A stretch of DNA of 64,000 nt from CBETVX01 sp965539935. GTDB lineage: Bacteria; Bacillota; Clostridia; Peptostreptococcales; Caminicellaceae. Position numbers and translations under genes: made by a program. Positions 56,710-64,000 of the stretch are shown here, piece by piece. The notes under the pieces are model-generated. The model was not told the origin of the DNA, made no database searches, and saw only the letters and a list, made by a program, of their open reading frames with translations. The stretch lies in contig CBETVX010000005.1 of the NCBI GenBank assembly GCA_965539935.1, positions 13,262 to 77,261 on the forward strand, in the 5' to 3' direction. Numbering within the stretch: the first letter of the stretch is position 1; every line of letters begins with the position of its first letter.

Positions 56710-58692
56710 TTAAAACATTTCTTTAACTTTATTTACAACATTTTGTGCATTAAATCCAAACTTCTCCATTAGAATTGGTCCAGGACCAGAAGCACCAAAG
56801 TGATCTATTCCGATAACTTTTCCTTCATATCCTACATATTTTTCCCAACCCATAGTTATTCCAGCTTCTACAGCTATACGCTTAGTTATATCCTTTGGAA
56901 GTACTTCTTCTTTATATGAATCCGATTGTTTATCAAATACTTCCCAACTCATCATACTAACTACTCTAGTATCAATACCATCCTTCTTAAGTTCTTCATG
57001 GGCCTCCATAAGGATAGATACTTCTGAACCACTACCTATTAAGATGGCATCTGGTTTTTCCTTTTCTTCCTTTTTAAGTATATATGCTCCTCCATAGGCT
57101 CCCTTATGAACATTTTCTAAAGTAGGAAGATTTTGTCTACTTAATACTAAAACTGAAGGTCCTTCAGTATTTTCTAATGCTTTAAGCCATGCAATAGAAG
57201 TTTCCTTAGCATCTGCTGGTCTAAATACAGTTACATTTGGTATTGACCTTAGGGCCATCACGTGTTCAATAGGTTGATGGGTCGGTCCATCTTCACCTAC
57301 CCCAATACTGTCATGGGTAAATACATAGATAACTGGTAAATTCATTAATGCCGATATTCTAATGGCAGGCTTCATATAATCTGAGAATACTAAGAAAGTT
57401 GACCCAAATACACGTAATCCACCATAAACTGCCATACCATTTAATATAGCCCCCATGGCATGTTCTCTAACTCCAAAGAATATATTGTTTCCACTAGGAT
57501 TTTCACTGCTGAAATCTCCCTTATCCTTTAAATAAGTTTTAGTAGAGGCATTAAGGTCAGCCGATCCACCTACTAAATTTGGAACATATTTCTTAATAAT
57601 ATTCATAACAGTACCACCGGCATTTCTAGTAGCTACAGCATCACCGAAATTCCATAACTCTTTATCCTCATAAAGTTCCTTTGGAATTTCTGTACTATGC
57701 CACTGCTGCCATTTCTTAGCCTTTTCTGGATAAGCCTTTTTATATTCTTCAAACTTTCTCTCCCAGGCTTCCATTTCACTAACTCTTTCTGCTATTATAT
57801 TATTCAAATATTCCCTGACATCTTCTGGAACATAAAAGTCTGGATATTCATTCCATCCATGTCCTTCTTTAGTTAGCTTTATTTCTTCTTTTCCCAATGG
57901 AGAACCATGAACACTTGATGTTCCTGCCTTATTTGGACTTCCATGACCAATAATAGTTTTGGCAATAATTAAACTTGGTTTACTTTCTTCTTCCTTAGCC
58001 AATTTTATTGCTTCTTCAATGGCACTTACATCATGTCCATCTTCTACTTTTAATACTTGCCAACCATAGCTTTCAAATCTTTTTCCTACATCTTCTGTAA
58101 AGGCTATTTCAGTATTACCATCAATAGTAATATTATTATCATCATAAAGAACTACTAATTTTCCTAATTTAAGATGTCCAGCAAGGGATGCTGCTTCACT
58201 TGCCACACCTTCCATCATATCTCCATCGCCAGCAATAGCATATGTATGATGATCTACTATAGTATAGTCCTCTGTATTAAACTCAGCAGCTAGTCTTCTT
58301 TCAGCTATTGCCATACCGACAGCGTTTGCCACACCTTGTCCAAGGGGACCAGTTGTAGTTTCAACCCCTGGAGTATGTCCATATTCTGGATGACCTGGAG
58401 TTTTACTTCCCAATTGTCTAAAATTCTTTATATCTTCTATAGATACACCATAATCAAATAGGTGTAACAATGAATAAAGAAGCATAGAACCATGACCACC
58501 TGATAATACAAATCTATCCCTATTTGGCCAGTTAGGATTTTTACCACTTCCCTTTAAAAACTTACTCCATAAAGTATAAGCCATAGTTGCCGCTCCCATA
58601 GGCAAACCTGGATGTCCAGAGTTGGCTTTTTCAATGGCATCTACTGATAAAAATTTGATTGTGTTAATAACTTTTTGTTCAATGTTTTTCAT
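56710..58692 (-). CDS. tkt: Transketolase
   Basis: Transketolase moves two-carbon units in the pentose phosphate pathway with thiamine diphosphate. The 660-aa protein is a single chain: the N-terminal part with [24 protein letters not shown], the ThDP/Mg region [20 protein letters not shown] and DDNNITIDG; the middle domain with [18 protein letters not shown]; and the C-terminal [17 protein letters not shown]. It lies 26 bp after cobO. It is not the two-subunit form found in many thermophiles and clostridia. Confidence 0.97.
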   Translation of the reverse strand: MKNIEQKVINTIKFLSVDAIEKANSGHPGLPMGAATMAYTLWSKFLKGSGKNPNWPNRDRFVLSGGHGSMLLYSLLHLFDYGVSIEDIKNFRQLGSKTPGHPEYGHTPGVETTTGPLGQGVANAVGMAIAERRLAAEFNTEDYTIVDHHTYAIAGDGDMMEGVASEAASLAGHLKLGKLVVLYDDNNITIDGNTEIAFTEDVGKRFESYGWQVLKVEDGHDVSAIEEAIKLAKEEESKPSLIIAKTIIGHGSPNKAGTSSVHGSPLGKEEIKLTKEGHGWNEYPDFYVPEDVREYLNNIIAERVSEMEAWERKFEEYKKAYPEKAKKWQQWHSTEIPKELYEDKELWNFGDAVATRNAGGTVMNIIKKYVPNLVGGSADLNASTKTYLKDKGDFSSENPSGNNIFFGVREHAMGAILNGMAVYGGLRVFGSTFLVFSDYMKPAIRISALMNLPVIYVFTHDSIGVGEDGPTHQPIEHVMALRSIPNVTVFRPADAKETSIAWLKALENTEGPSVLVLSRQNLPTLENVHKGAYGGAYILKKEEKEKPDAILIGSGSEVSILMEAHEELKKDGIDTRVVSMMSWEVFDKQSDSYKEEVLPKDITKRIAVEAGITMGWEKYVGYEGKVIGIDHFGASGPGPILMEKFGFNAQNVVNKVKEMF

Positions 58693-58718
58693 TTTTTCAT
58701 CTCCTTTATGTTTTAAAA

Positions 58719-59234
58719 TTAATTCTCTATTCCCTTTCTTGCCATAATGCCTTTAGTATAATAATGTTTAATTTCTTTCATCTCAGTGACTAAATCAGCT
58801 ACATCGATTATTTCCTTTGGAGCATATCTACCTGTAAGAACAACTTCCACATGGGGTGCCCTATCTTTTATCATTTCCAAAACTTCCTCTATAGAAACCA
58901 ATTTAAAATAAATTGCTATATTTATTTCATCTAAAATAACTAAATCAAATTCTCCATCTTTTAGTATCTTTTTACACTTTTCAAATCCTTCTCTAGCAGC
59001 CTTTATATCCTCCTCTGTAGGCTCATGATGTATAAAGCAATCTCTACCTAGTTGTTCTATTTTGATTGCTGGTATATACCTTTCTACTTCAACCTCACTA
59101 TACTTCATTCCCTTTACAAACTGACCTATGTATATTTTTTTACCAGAACATGCTGCTCTAAGGGCAAGTCCAAAGGCAGCTGTTGTTTTCCCTTTACCAT
59201 TTCCTGTATAAACATGAATATATCCTTTATCCAT
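58719..59234 (-). CDS. cobO: Cob(I)alamin adenosyltransferase, CobA/CobO type
   Basis: The enzyme makes adenosylcobalamin from cob(I)alamin and ATP. The 171 aa have the modified P-loop [17 protein letters not shown] at 11-27, which uses ATP in this family, then [10 protein letters not shown] and [12 protein letters not shown]. The protein is short compared with E. coli BtuR but typical in Firmicutes. It leads tkt in a two-gene unit; the reason for the pairing is not obvious. No other cobalamin gene is near. Confidence 0.94.
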   Translation of the reverse strand: MDKGYIHVYTGNGKGKTTAAFGLALRAACSGKKIYIGQFVKGMKYSEVEVERYIPAIKIEQLGRDCFIHHEPTEEDIKAAREGFEKCKKILKDGEFDLVILDEINIAIYFKLVSIEEVLEMIKDRAPHVEVVLTGRYAPKEIIDVADLVTEMKEIKHYYTKGIMARKGIEN

Positions 59235-59380
59235 TTAAAATCTCCTTCCCCCTGTATTATACTAGATATTTCTTTTTATTTAAATAAATAAATTCTCTTA
59301 TTCTATTATTTTTAAAAGGATTATATAATAAATACATCGAATAATAGAATATCTAACAATATATTTTCGAGGTGTTGGCA

Positions 59381-60286
59381 ATGAAAAAAGCAAATGTTAA
59401 ACTTATAGTTATTCTAGGAGTAGTTTTCGTATCCTTTTCTTCAGTTATAACTAAATCCTCTAAGGCTCCATCTTTAATTATAGCCTTTTATCGTTTAGGA
59501 TTTACTGTTCTTTTATTATTACCCTATTTTTTACTCAAAAAATCCCATGAATTAAAAAAAATCGATAAAAAGACCTTCTTTTTTTGTATTCTAAGTGGAA
59601 TCTTCTTGGCACTACACTTTGCTACATGGATTTCCTCAATAAAATATACTTCTATCGCCAGTTCAACTGTACTTGTAAATACTCATCCTATTTTTATAGT
59701 AATAGGTACTATTTTTATTCTTAAGGAAAGGGTATCTACTAAAGCTATTATTAGTATTGCTATGTCCCTTACAGGGAGTATTATAATTTCTACAGGTGAT
59801 TATTCATTGGGAAATAATGTTCTATTAGGTGATATATTGGCCATCCTAGGTGGTCTTTTTGTTGCAGGATATATGATGATAGGTAGATATGCTAGACAAA
59901 GGATTTCCGTTACTACCTATACGTTTATAGTATACCTTACCTGTACAGTAGTATTATTCTTACTGGTTATAGGCACTAAGACTTCCCTTTACCCCTATGG
60001 TGCTGATGAATATTTAAGATTCTTTACCTTAGCTCTTTTATGCACCATATTAGGCCATAGTATCTTTAACTGGGTTTTAGAATATGTTAAACCTACATTT
60101 ATATCTACTTCCGTATTAGCTGAACCAGTTTTTGCAACTATCTGGGCAATGTTTATTTTTTCTGAATTCCCTACAATCTGGCAAATAATAGGTAGTACCA
60201 TTATACTACTTGGAATCTATAGATTTACAAAAATAAACGACACCGATGAAAAAGAAATCCCTAGTGATAAAGTTCTATTGGAATAA
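59381..60286 (+). CDS. EamA/DMT-superfamily transporter
   Basis: The 301-aa membrane protein has about ten spans in two EamA repeats (about 5-145 and 155-290), with SSVITKSSKAPSLIIAFYRLGF, WISSIKYTSIASSTVLVNTHPIF and SVLAEPVFATIWAMFIFSE. Members carry amino acids or other metabolites; the substrate is not predictable. ATG 59381 has GAGGT 7 nt before it; GTG/TTG codons upstream fall in that site. It has no visible strong terminator and is convergent with the GNAT gene. Confidence 0.9.
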   Translation: MKKANVKLIVILGVVFVSFSSVITKSSKAPSLIIAFYRLGFTVLLLLPYFLLKKSHELKKIDKKTFFFCILSGIFLALHFATWISSIKYTSIASSTVLVNTHPIFIVIGTIFILKERVSTKAIISIAMSLTGSIIISTGDYSLGNNVLLGDILAILGGLFVAGYMMIGRYARQRISVTTYTFIVYLTCTVVLFLLVIGTKTSLYPYGADEYLRFFTLALLCTILGHSIFNWVLEYVKPTFISTSVLAEPVFATIWAMFIFSEFPTIWQIIGSTIILLGIYRFTKINDTDEKEIPSDKVLLE

Positions 60287-60373
60287 ACATCAATATCCCC
60301 TTAAACCTTTTTATGCTTTTAATTTCTATCCATCTACCATTTCAAATACTTATACTCCAATAAATTTTTCTTT

Positions 60374-60826
60374 TTATACTCTATATACTAATTTAGGAAT
60401 TTTTCTTTCCTTCATTACTATAGAGTATACCTCTTCTATTTCATCTGCTCCCATTTTTAAATAAAAACCCTTTGCCTGTGGACTTGTTACAAACTCTATC
60501 TGAGAAATATCCTTTTGTTTACATTGCACAACTAGATGTTTCCAAAGAACTTTTCCATAACCTTTGCCTATATAACTTGGATCTATATAAAAATACTCTA
60601 AGGATGCTTTTTTAAAATCTCTATTAATACTATAAAAACCAATAATTTGTTCATTTTCCTCCAAAACATATGTAGGATGGTTTATTATCATCTCTTCTGT
60701 TACTTTATAGAGTTTTTTGAAATTATCCATAAACTTCAGATCATATCCCCAATAGGCCTCTGATTGGACAGCCAAGTTTGTCAAAATATCACTCTCCCTT
60801 GTCTCTGCTAACCTGACAGATGCCAT
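60374..60826 (-). CDS. GNAT-family N-acetyltransferase
   Basis: The 150-aa protein has the acetyl-CoA binding pattern: SLEYFYIDPSYIGKGYGKVLWKHLV, then IEFVTSPQAKGFYLKMGADEIEEVYSIV. The N-terminal part (SVRLAETRESDILTNLAVQSEAYWGYDL) resembles the RimI/putative-acetyltransferase type. The acceptor is unknown. Start ATG 60826 after GGAGG. The preceding intergenic region carries nested inverted repeats. Confidence 0.88.
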   Translation of the reverse strand: MASVRLAETRESDILTNLAVQSEAYWGYDLKFMDNFKKLYKVTEEMIINHPTYVLEENEQIIGFYSINRDFKKASLEYFYIDPSYIGKGYGKVLWKHLVVQCKQKDISQIEFVTSPQAKGFYLKMGADEIEEVYSIVMKERKIPKLVYRV

Positions 60827-61079
60827 TAATAGCCCTCCTTTGTTAATTCCATTTAAAAATAAATTTGTATATATTTAAAACAACTTACACCTAAAATTTT
60901 GATTTTTTGTAATCTTTCAAAAGGAAATATTTAACTTATCATAAGTATATCATTAAATTTTATAAGGTAAAATACATACTTGTATTATGCTTTGAATGTA
61001 TCCCATTAGTTTTATTACCCCTTTAGACAAATCCTAACATCATGGTTTTAAACAAGTATTTTGTCATATGTCGATAAAC
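60827..61079. other. Intergenic region between the GNAT gene and psuG
   Basis: The 339-bp gap between the GNAT gene and psuG contains no gene I can support. This part is AT-rich without an evident promoter. It borders the inverted-repeat cluster at 61080-61139. Confidence 0.4.
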
Positions 61080-61139
61080 AAAATGTCGTCGAATCCCCCT
61101 TCGACATTTTTATTTCCTGGGAAATTTCGACGACATTTT
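61080..61139. repeat. Nested inverted repeats with TGTCG words after psuG
   Basis: AAAATGTCGTCGAA (61080-61093) is exactly complementary to TTCGACGACATTTT (61126-61139). Between them TTCGACATTTT (61100-61110) can pair with the same left arm, and ATTTCC-TG-GGAAAT makes another small hairpin. The alternatives are mutually exclusive. The region is 27 bp after the psuG stop codon and 250-300 bp upstream of the GNAT gene. It may be a terminator, or an array of Spo0A-like TGTCGAA sites. Confidence 0.5.
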
Positions 61140-61165
61140 AAAACGACAATTTATTATGACATTTA

Positions 61166-62098
61166 TTACTCTGTATCTTGAGAATCTAATTTTGATAATT
61201 CGACAGCTAGTTTTGCACCTACCTTTGCATTATTATAAACAAGCTCAATATTTGACTTAAGGCTATCTCCACCAGTCAGAGACTTAATCTTTGATAGTAA
61301 AAATGGTGTAGTTTCTTTACCCTTTATCCCCTTTTCTTCTGCTTCCTTCAAGGCATCTTCTATGGCTTTATTAATAGTGTCAAAATCCATCTCATGTTCC
61401 TCAGGTATAGGATTACCTATTACTAATCCTCCCTTTAAGTTTAAATCCCACTTAGCTTTAATAAACTGTGCTAACTCCTTAGGGGAATCAACCTTGTAAT
61501 CTGCTTTAAATCCGCTTTTTCTAGTGTAGAATGCTGGAAACTCCTCAGTACCAAAACCTACCACTGGAACCCCTTGGGTTTCTAGATATTCTAAAGTAAG
61601 TCCTATATCTAGTATAGATTTTGCTCCTGCACAAACTACAGCTACATTTGTATTTGCAAGCTCTGTTAAATCTGCTGATATATCAAAGCTTTCCTGTGCT
61701 CCCCTATGAACTCCACCTATTCCTCCAGTAACAAAGACCTTAATACCTGCAAGGTTTGCAACAATCATTGTTGCAGCCACCGTTGTAGCTCCATCTAGCC
61801 CTTTGGCAATTACAAAGGGAATATCCCTTCTACTTACCTTTATAACTTCCTTAGCCTTTGCTAGATGATTTATTTCTTCCTTATCTAAACCTACCTTTAA
61901 TCTTCCACCTATTATACCTATAGTTGCAGGAACTGCTCCATTTTCCCTTATGATTTCTTCAACCTTCAATGCTGTTTCTACATTCTGAGGATAGGGCATA
62001 CCGTGGGAAATTATTGTGGATTCCAATGCCACTACAGGCCTACCTTCATTTAATGCCTTCTTAACTTCAGGATGAATATCTAAATACTTATTTATCAT
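61166..62098 (-). CDS. psuG: Pseudouridine-5'-phosphate glycosidase
   Basis: PsuG splits pseudouridine 5'-phosphate to uracil and ribose 5-phosphate. The 310-aa protein has the family motifs ALESTIISHGMPYPQN, FVTGGIGGVHRGA, VVCAGAKSILDIGLTLEYLET and VIGNPIPEEHEMD. Its start ATGA overlaps the stop of psuK by 4 bp, so they are translationally coupled. Together the two genes degrade pseudouridine from RNA turnover or uptake. Confidence 0.96.
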   Translation of the reverse strand: MINKYLDIHPEVKKALNEGRPVVALESTIISHGMPYPQNVETALKVEEIIRENGAVPATIGIIGGRLKVGLDKEEINHLAKAKEVIKVSRRDIPFVIAKGLDGATTVAATMIVANLAGIKVFVTGGIGGVHRGAQESFDISADLTELANTNVAVVCAGAKSILDIGLTLEYLETQGVPVVGFGTEEFPAFYTRKSGFKADYKVDSPKELAQFIKAKWDLNLKGGLVIGNPIPEEHEMDFDTINKAIEDALKEAEEKGIKGKETTPFLLSKIKSLTGGDSLKSNIELVYNNAKVGAKLAVELSKLDSQDTE

Positions 62099-63186
62099 TT
62101 TATCATCTCCTCCATTTTTCTCTTTATATTTTCTGTTGATATATTTGGATTTATTGTGTTTTCATGGGATAGAGCTAGAACCGATGCTGCTATTGAAAAC
62201 TTAGCTGTTTCCTTTAATGATAGATTGTTTACATATCCGTAAACTAATCCAGCCATAAATGCATCCCCTGCTCCTGTGGCATTAATAACTTTTATATTCG
62301 GTGCAGGTAAGTACTCTATTTTTTCCTCATCCCCATAAAATACACCCTTTTTACCAAGGCTAATGAAAACTCTTTTAACTCCACTATGGATAAAATACTT
62401 TATAGCTTTTTTAATATCACCTTCGGTATCTATTTTGATACCAGTCATCATCTCAGCTTCTAATTTATTAGGTTTTATAGTATGAAATCTTCCTATAATA
62501 TCCTTGATTTTTTTTGCCTTAGCTGTAGAAACTGGATCAATCATAAAATCTAAATCCTTAAAGTTTGTAACTAAGTACTCAATCAAATCCTTCTTTAAAT
62601 TTGTATCTAAAACGATGGCCTTAGAACCCTTAATTATATGAAATTTCTTACGGATATGGTCAGAATCTAATTCATCTATTATATCCATATCAGCTATTGC
62701 AACCTTCATATCTCCTTTTTCGTCTAGTACAGAAAGATATGTGGAGGTTTGCATATTTTTTAATATTAGTGAATGTTCAATATCTATTCCTGATATTTTA
62801 CACTCTCCTATAATATTATTTCCATAGGCATCATTTCCTATGGCTGTTATGAGTTTTGTAGGCACACCTATCTTTACAAGATTTTCACTAATATTTCTTC
62901 CAACTCCCCCTAAAGATATCTTCACATTTCCAGGGTTAGAGTCATTAAGTTTTAAATTATCCTGTGGAAAGCCTTGTATATCAATATTGGCTCCACCTAT
63001 TACAGTAACATAACTGGATTCATCTACTATATATCCCTTTCCCTTAATATATCCCTTCTTTATTAGGTTTGTTATGTGTACTGCTACTGAAGAACGGGCA
63101 ATGCCAAGTTTTTCAGCTATTTCATTTTGAGATATGAGGGGATTTATTTTTATAATATCTAATATCTCTTTTTCTCTACCAGTCAA
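62095..63186 (-). CDS. psuK: PfkB-family pseudouridine kinase with N-terminal winged helix
   Basis: The 363 aa combine a winged helix-turn-helix (1-60, PLISQNEIAEKLGIARSSVAVHI) with a PfkB sugar kinase (about 60-363, ending with the catalytic GAGDAFMAGLVYGY). It probably phosphorylates pseudouridine for PsuG and may also regulate the operon. TTG 63186 is the start, with GGTGA before it. Because it overlaps psuG, this identity is strongly supported; other nucleoside substrates remain possible. Confidence 0.92.
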   Translation of the reverse strand: MTGREKEILDIIKINPLISQNEIAEKLGIARSSVAVHITNLIKKGYIKGKGYIVDESSYVTVIGGANIDIQGFPQDNLKLNDSNPGNVKISLGGVGRNISENLVKIGVPTKLITAIGNDAYGNNIIGECKISGIDIEHSLILKNMQTSTYLSVLDEKGDMKVAIADMDIIDELDSDHIRKKFHIIKGSKAIVLDTNLKKDLIEYLVTNFKDLDFMIDPVSTAKAKKIKDIIGRFHTIKPNKLEAEMMTGIKIDTEGDIKKAIKYFIHSGVKRVFISLGKKGVFYGDEEKIEYLPAPNIKVINATGAGDAFMAGLVYGYVNNLSLKETAKFSIAASVLALSHENTINPNISTENIKRKMEEMIK

Positions 63187-63242
63187 ATTATCACCAACTT
63201 TTGATTATCTTGTAAGCTTATGTTTATAATATAACACTTTTT

Positions 63243-63272
63243 GCAAAAAAATAAAAGCCCTATTTGGCTTTT
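63243..63272 (-). terminator. Terminator after the 63260 small membrane protein
   Basis: AAAAGCC and GGCTTTT form a 7-bp stem with a 6-nt loop, then TATTTTTTT on the minus strand. It starts inside the stop region of the gene. Confidence 0.82.
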
Positions 63273-63532
63273 TGTTTCTTTTCTATTTCATCTATCCTAT
63301 TATTTAGTCTATGTATTTCCTTTGCTAACCATGTATTTTCAAAGATAGTTTGTAATAAAGCTAAAAATAAAAATACTATAATAAAATAACTAAAGGGGAT
63401 TACAGGTGCATTATTTATGAAACTATATATTAAGAAAAGTATGCCAAAGATTACAAAGGGCAATCCAAGCTTTTTTAATACTATACATATGTCCCATAAT
63501 GATTCTTTAAGACTATCATTTAATTTAATCAT
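63260..63532 (-). CDS. Small two-span membrane protein
   Basis: I do not recognise it. The 90-aa protein has two hydrophobic spans (about 22-40 and 44-66: FVIFGILFLIYSF and FSYFIIVFLFLALLQTIF) and a charged, coiled-coil-like tail (70-90, many Glu/Lys/Arg). It starts at 63532 after GGTGATGG, 22 bp downstream of the DUF1887 gene, so it likely shares its transcript, and a terminator ends it. Pairing with a nuclease gene is notable but unexplained. Confidence 0.7.
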   Translation of the reverse strand: MIKLNDSLKESLWDICIVLKKLGLPFVIFGILFLIYSFINNAPVIPFSYFIIVFLFLALLQTIFENTWLAKEIHRLNNRIDEIEKKQKAK

Positions 63533-63554
63533 ATCCCATCACCCTAAATATTGT

Positions 63555-64000
63555 TTATATACTATATATAACTTTATTCATTATAGCTCTTTCCATATCC
63601 CTTTTAAATGTGTCTATATCTCCATCAAATACAATAAGATGTATGTCCATTTCCTCTGCTCTTTTTAAAACGCTTCTCTTTTTGGGAAGTCCAGTAGCAA
63701 CAAGTAGCTTCAGTACATCTTCTCCTCCTATTTTTTCAGCATAGACTTCTAGCTCATTTAAATCACTTTCCCTATAATTCTTAGAATCTTTACAAGATAC
63801 ACATACTAAACTGGAATCTACCGACGCCATCACATCTATCTCATTTTTTATATCCTTAATACCATCGTCCCATAAAAATAAAACTCCGCTCCTTATATCA
63901 TCGGTTCCCTTAATTTCTTTAATGGTTTTATAGGTCAGTATCTCTAACCAACTTCCCACTGACAGAAAAAATTTCTTTAATTTTCTAGTTTTAAATGAAA
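63555..64000 (-). CDS. DUF1887-family protein, C-terminal nuclease domain (5' end outside window)
   Basis: The reading frame stays open to the end of the window at 64000, so this is the C-terminal part of a larger protein. A GTG at 63959 is not a real start. At least 147 residues are visible. They show the restriction-endonuclease-like fold of DUF1887: GSWLEILTY, then NEIDVMAS and VCVSCKDS, matching the E...D...xxK pattern. The acidic residue in the (D/E)xK position appears as Ser. In Card1/Can2 and relatives a CARF domain precedes this domain and senses cyclic oligoadenylate from type III CRISPR systems. That domain would lie beyond 64000; no CRISPR or cas gene is in the window. Confidence 0.75.
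   Translation of the reverse strand, partial: SFKTRKLKKFFLSVGSWLEILTYKTIKEIKGTDDIRSGVLFLWDDGIKDIKNEIDVMASVDSSLVCVSCKDSKNYRESDLNELEVYAEKIGGEDVLKLLVATGLPKKRSVLKRAEEMDIHLIVFDGDIDTFKRDMERAIMNKVIYSI

Noticed and set aside
60375..60429. 11-bp inverted repeat (TATACTCTATA/TATAGAGTATA) at the end of the GNAT gene
   Set aside because: It lies within codons, has a 33-nt loop and no T run downstream in the minus direction.
63957..63959. GTG as start of the DUF1887 gene
   Set aside because: The frame continues without a stop to 64000 and the GTG has no ribosome binding site; the catalytic fold also needs upstream sequence.
1..64000. tRNA, rRNA, CRISPR arrays, transposases, prophage genes, T-box or other known riboswitches
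   Set aside because: I looked for typical tRNA T-arm words, regularly spaced repeats, integrase/transposase frames and T-box or riboswitch core words and found none.

Overview
The window comes from a low-GC, anaerobic, spore-forming member of the Firmicutes, most likely Clostridia or Tissierellia. The evidence is AT-rich intergenic DNA, strong Shine-Dalgarno sequences with several TTG/GTG starts, a class III (oxygen-sensitive) ribonucleotide reductase, a clostridial-type spore photoproduct lyase, Spo0A-like boxes and a hydrogenase/NuoE-type subunit. No rRNA, tRNA, CRISPR array, transposase or prophage is visible. Most genes lie on the minus strand in short operons that end in clear rho-independent terminators.

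Layout. 1-9.7 kb: a partial NuoE/HndA subunit, hprK, uvrC, a 40-residue membrane peptide that is easily missed, a copper-amine-oxidase-N-like secreted protein, then uvrA and uvrB behind a good LexA box. 10-17.7 kb: a cysteine-desulfurase-like enzyme, then an operon of an IlvD-family dehydratase with a TRAP transporter (dctPQM), followed by an unusual cupin-PocR-AraC regulator. 17.9-24.4 kb: an envelope/division cluster ftsE-ftsX-M23 endopeptidase-ctp-minJ-like, plus an AI-2E family permease. 24.6-31.7 kb: a Lon-like protease and the pst phosphate operon, with four PhoP half-sites before pstS. 31.7-42.6 kb: a chemoreceptor, a LysM protein behind tandem Spo0A-like boxes, and a cell-wall polymer cluster (prcB-like, tagA-like, csaB, DUF5693, murJ). 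42.7-47.8 kb: the conserved acpS-nnrDE-CBS-lipoprotein-alr-mazEF block. 48-54 kb: a coiled-coil protein, splB, nrdDG and a YeiH-type permease. 54-64 kb: thrC-thrB, transketolase-cobO, an EamA permease, a GNAT acetyltransferase, psuK-psuG, a small membrane protein, and the C-terminal nuclease domain of a DUF1887 (Card1/Can2-like) protein running off the window.

How the genes work together. Several blocks are textbook modules with their control elements visible: SOS-type repair (LexA box to uvrBA), phosphate starvation (Pho box to pstSCAB-phoU, with a stem-loop that should favour PstS), FtsEX-controlled wall hydrolysis, and anchoring-polymer pyruvylation. The least explained parts are the 40-aa membrane peptide with an unusually GC-rich start, the sensor architecture beside the dehydratase/TRAP operon, the His-rich C-terminal domain of the LysM protein, the nested inverted repeats after psuG, and the DUF1887 nuclease fragment. 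I saw no single obviously new multi-gene system; these are the best leads.
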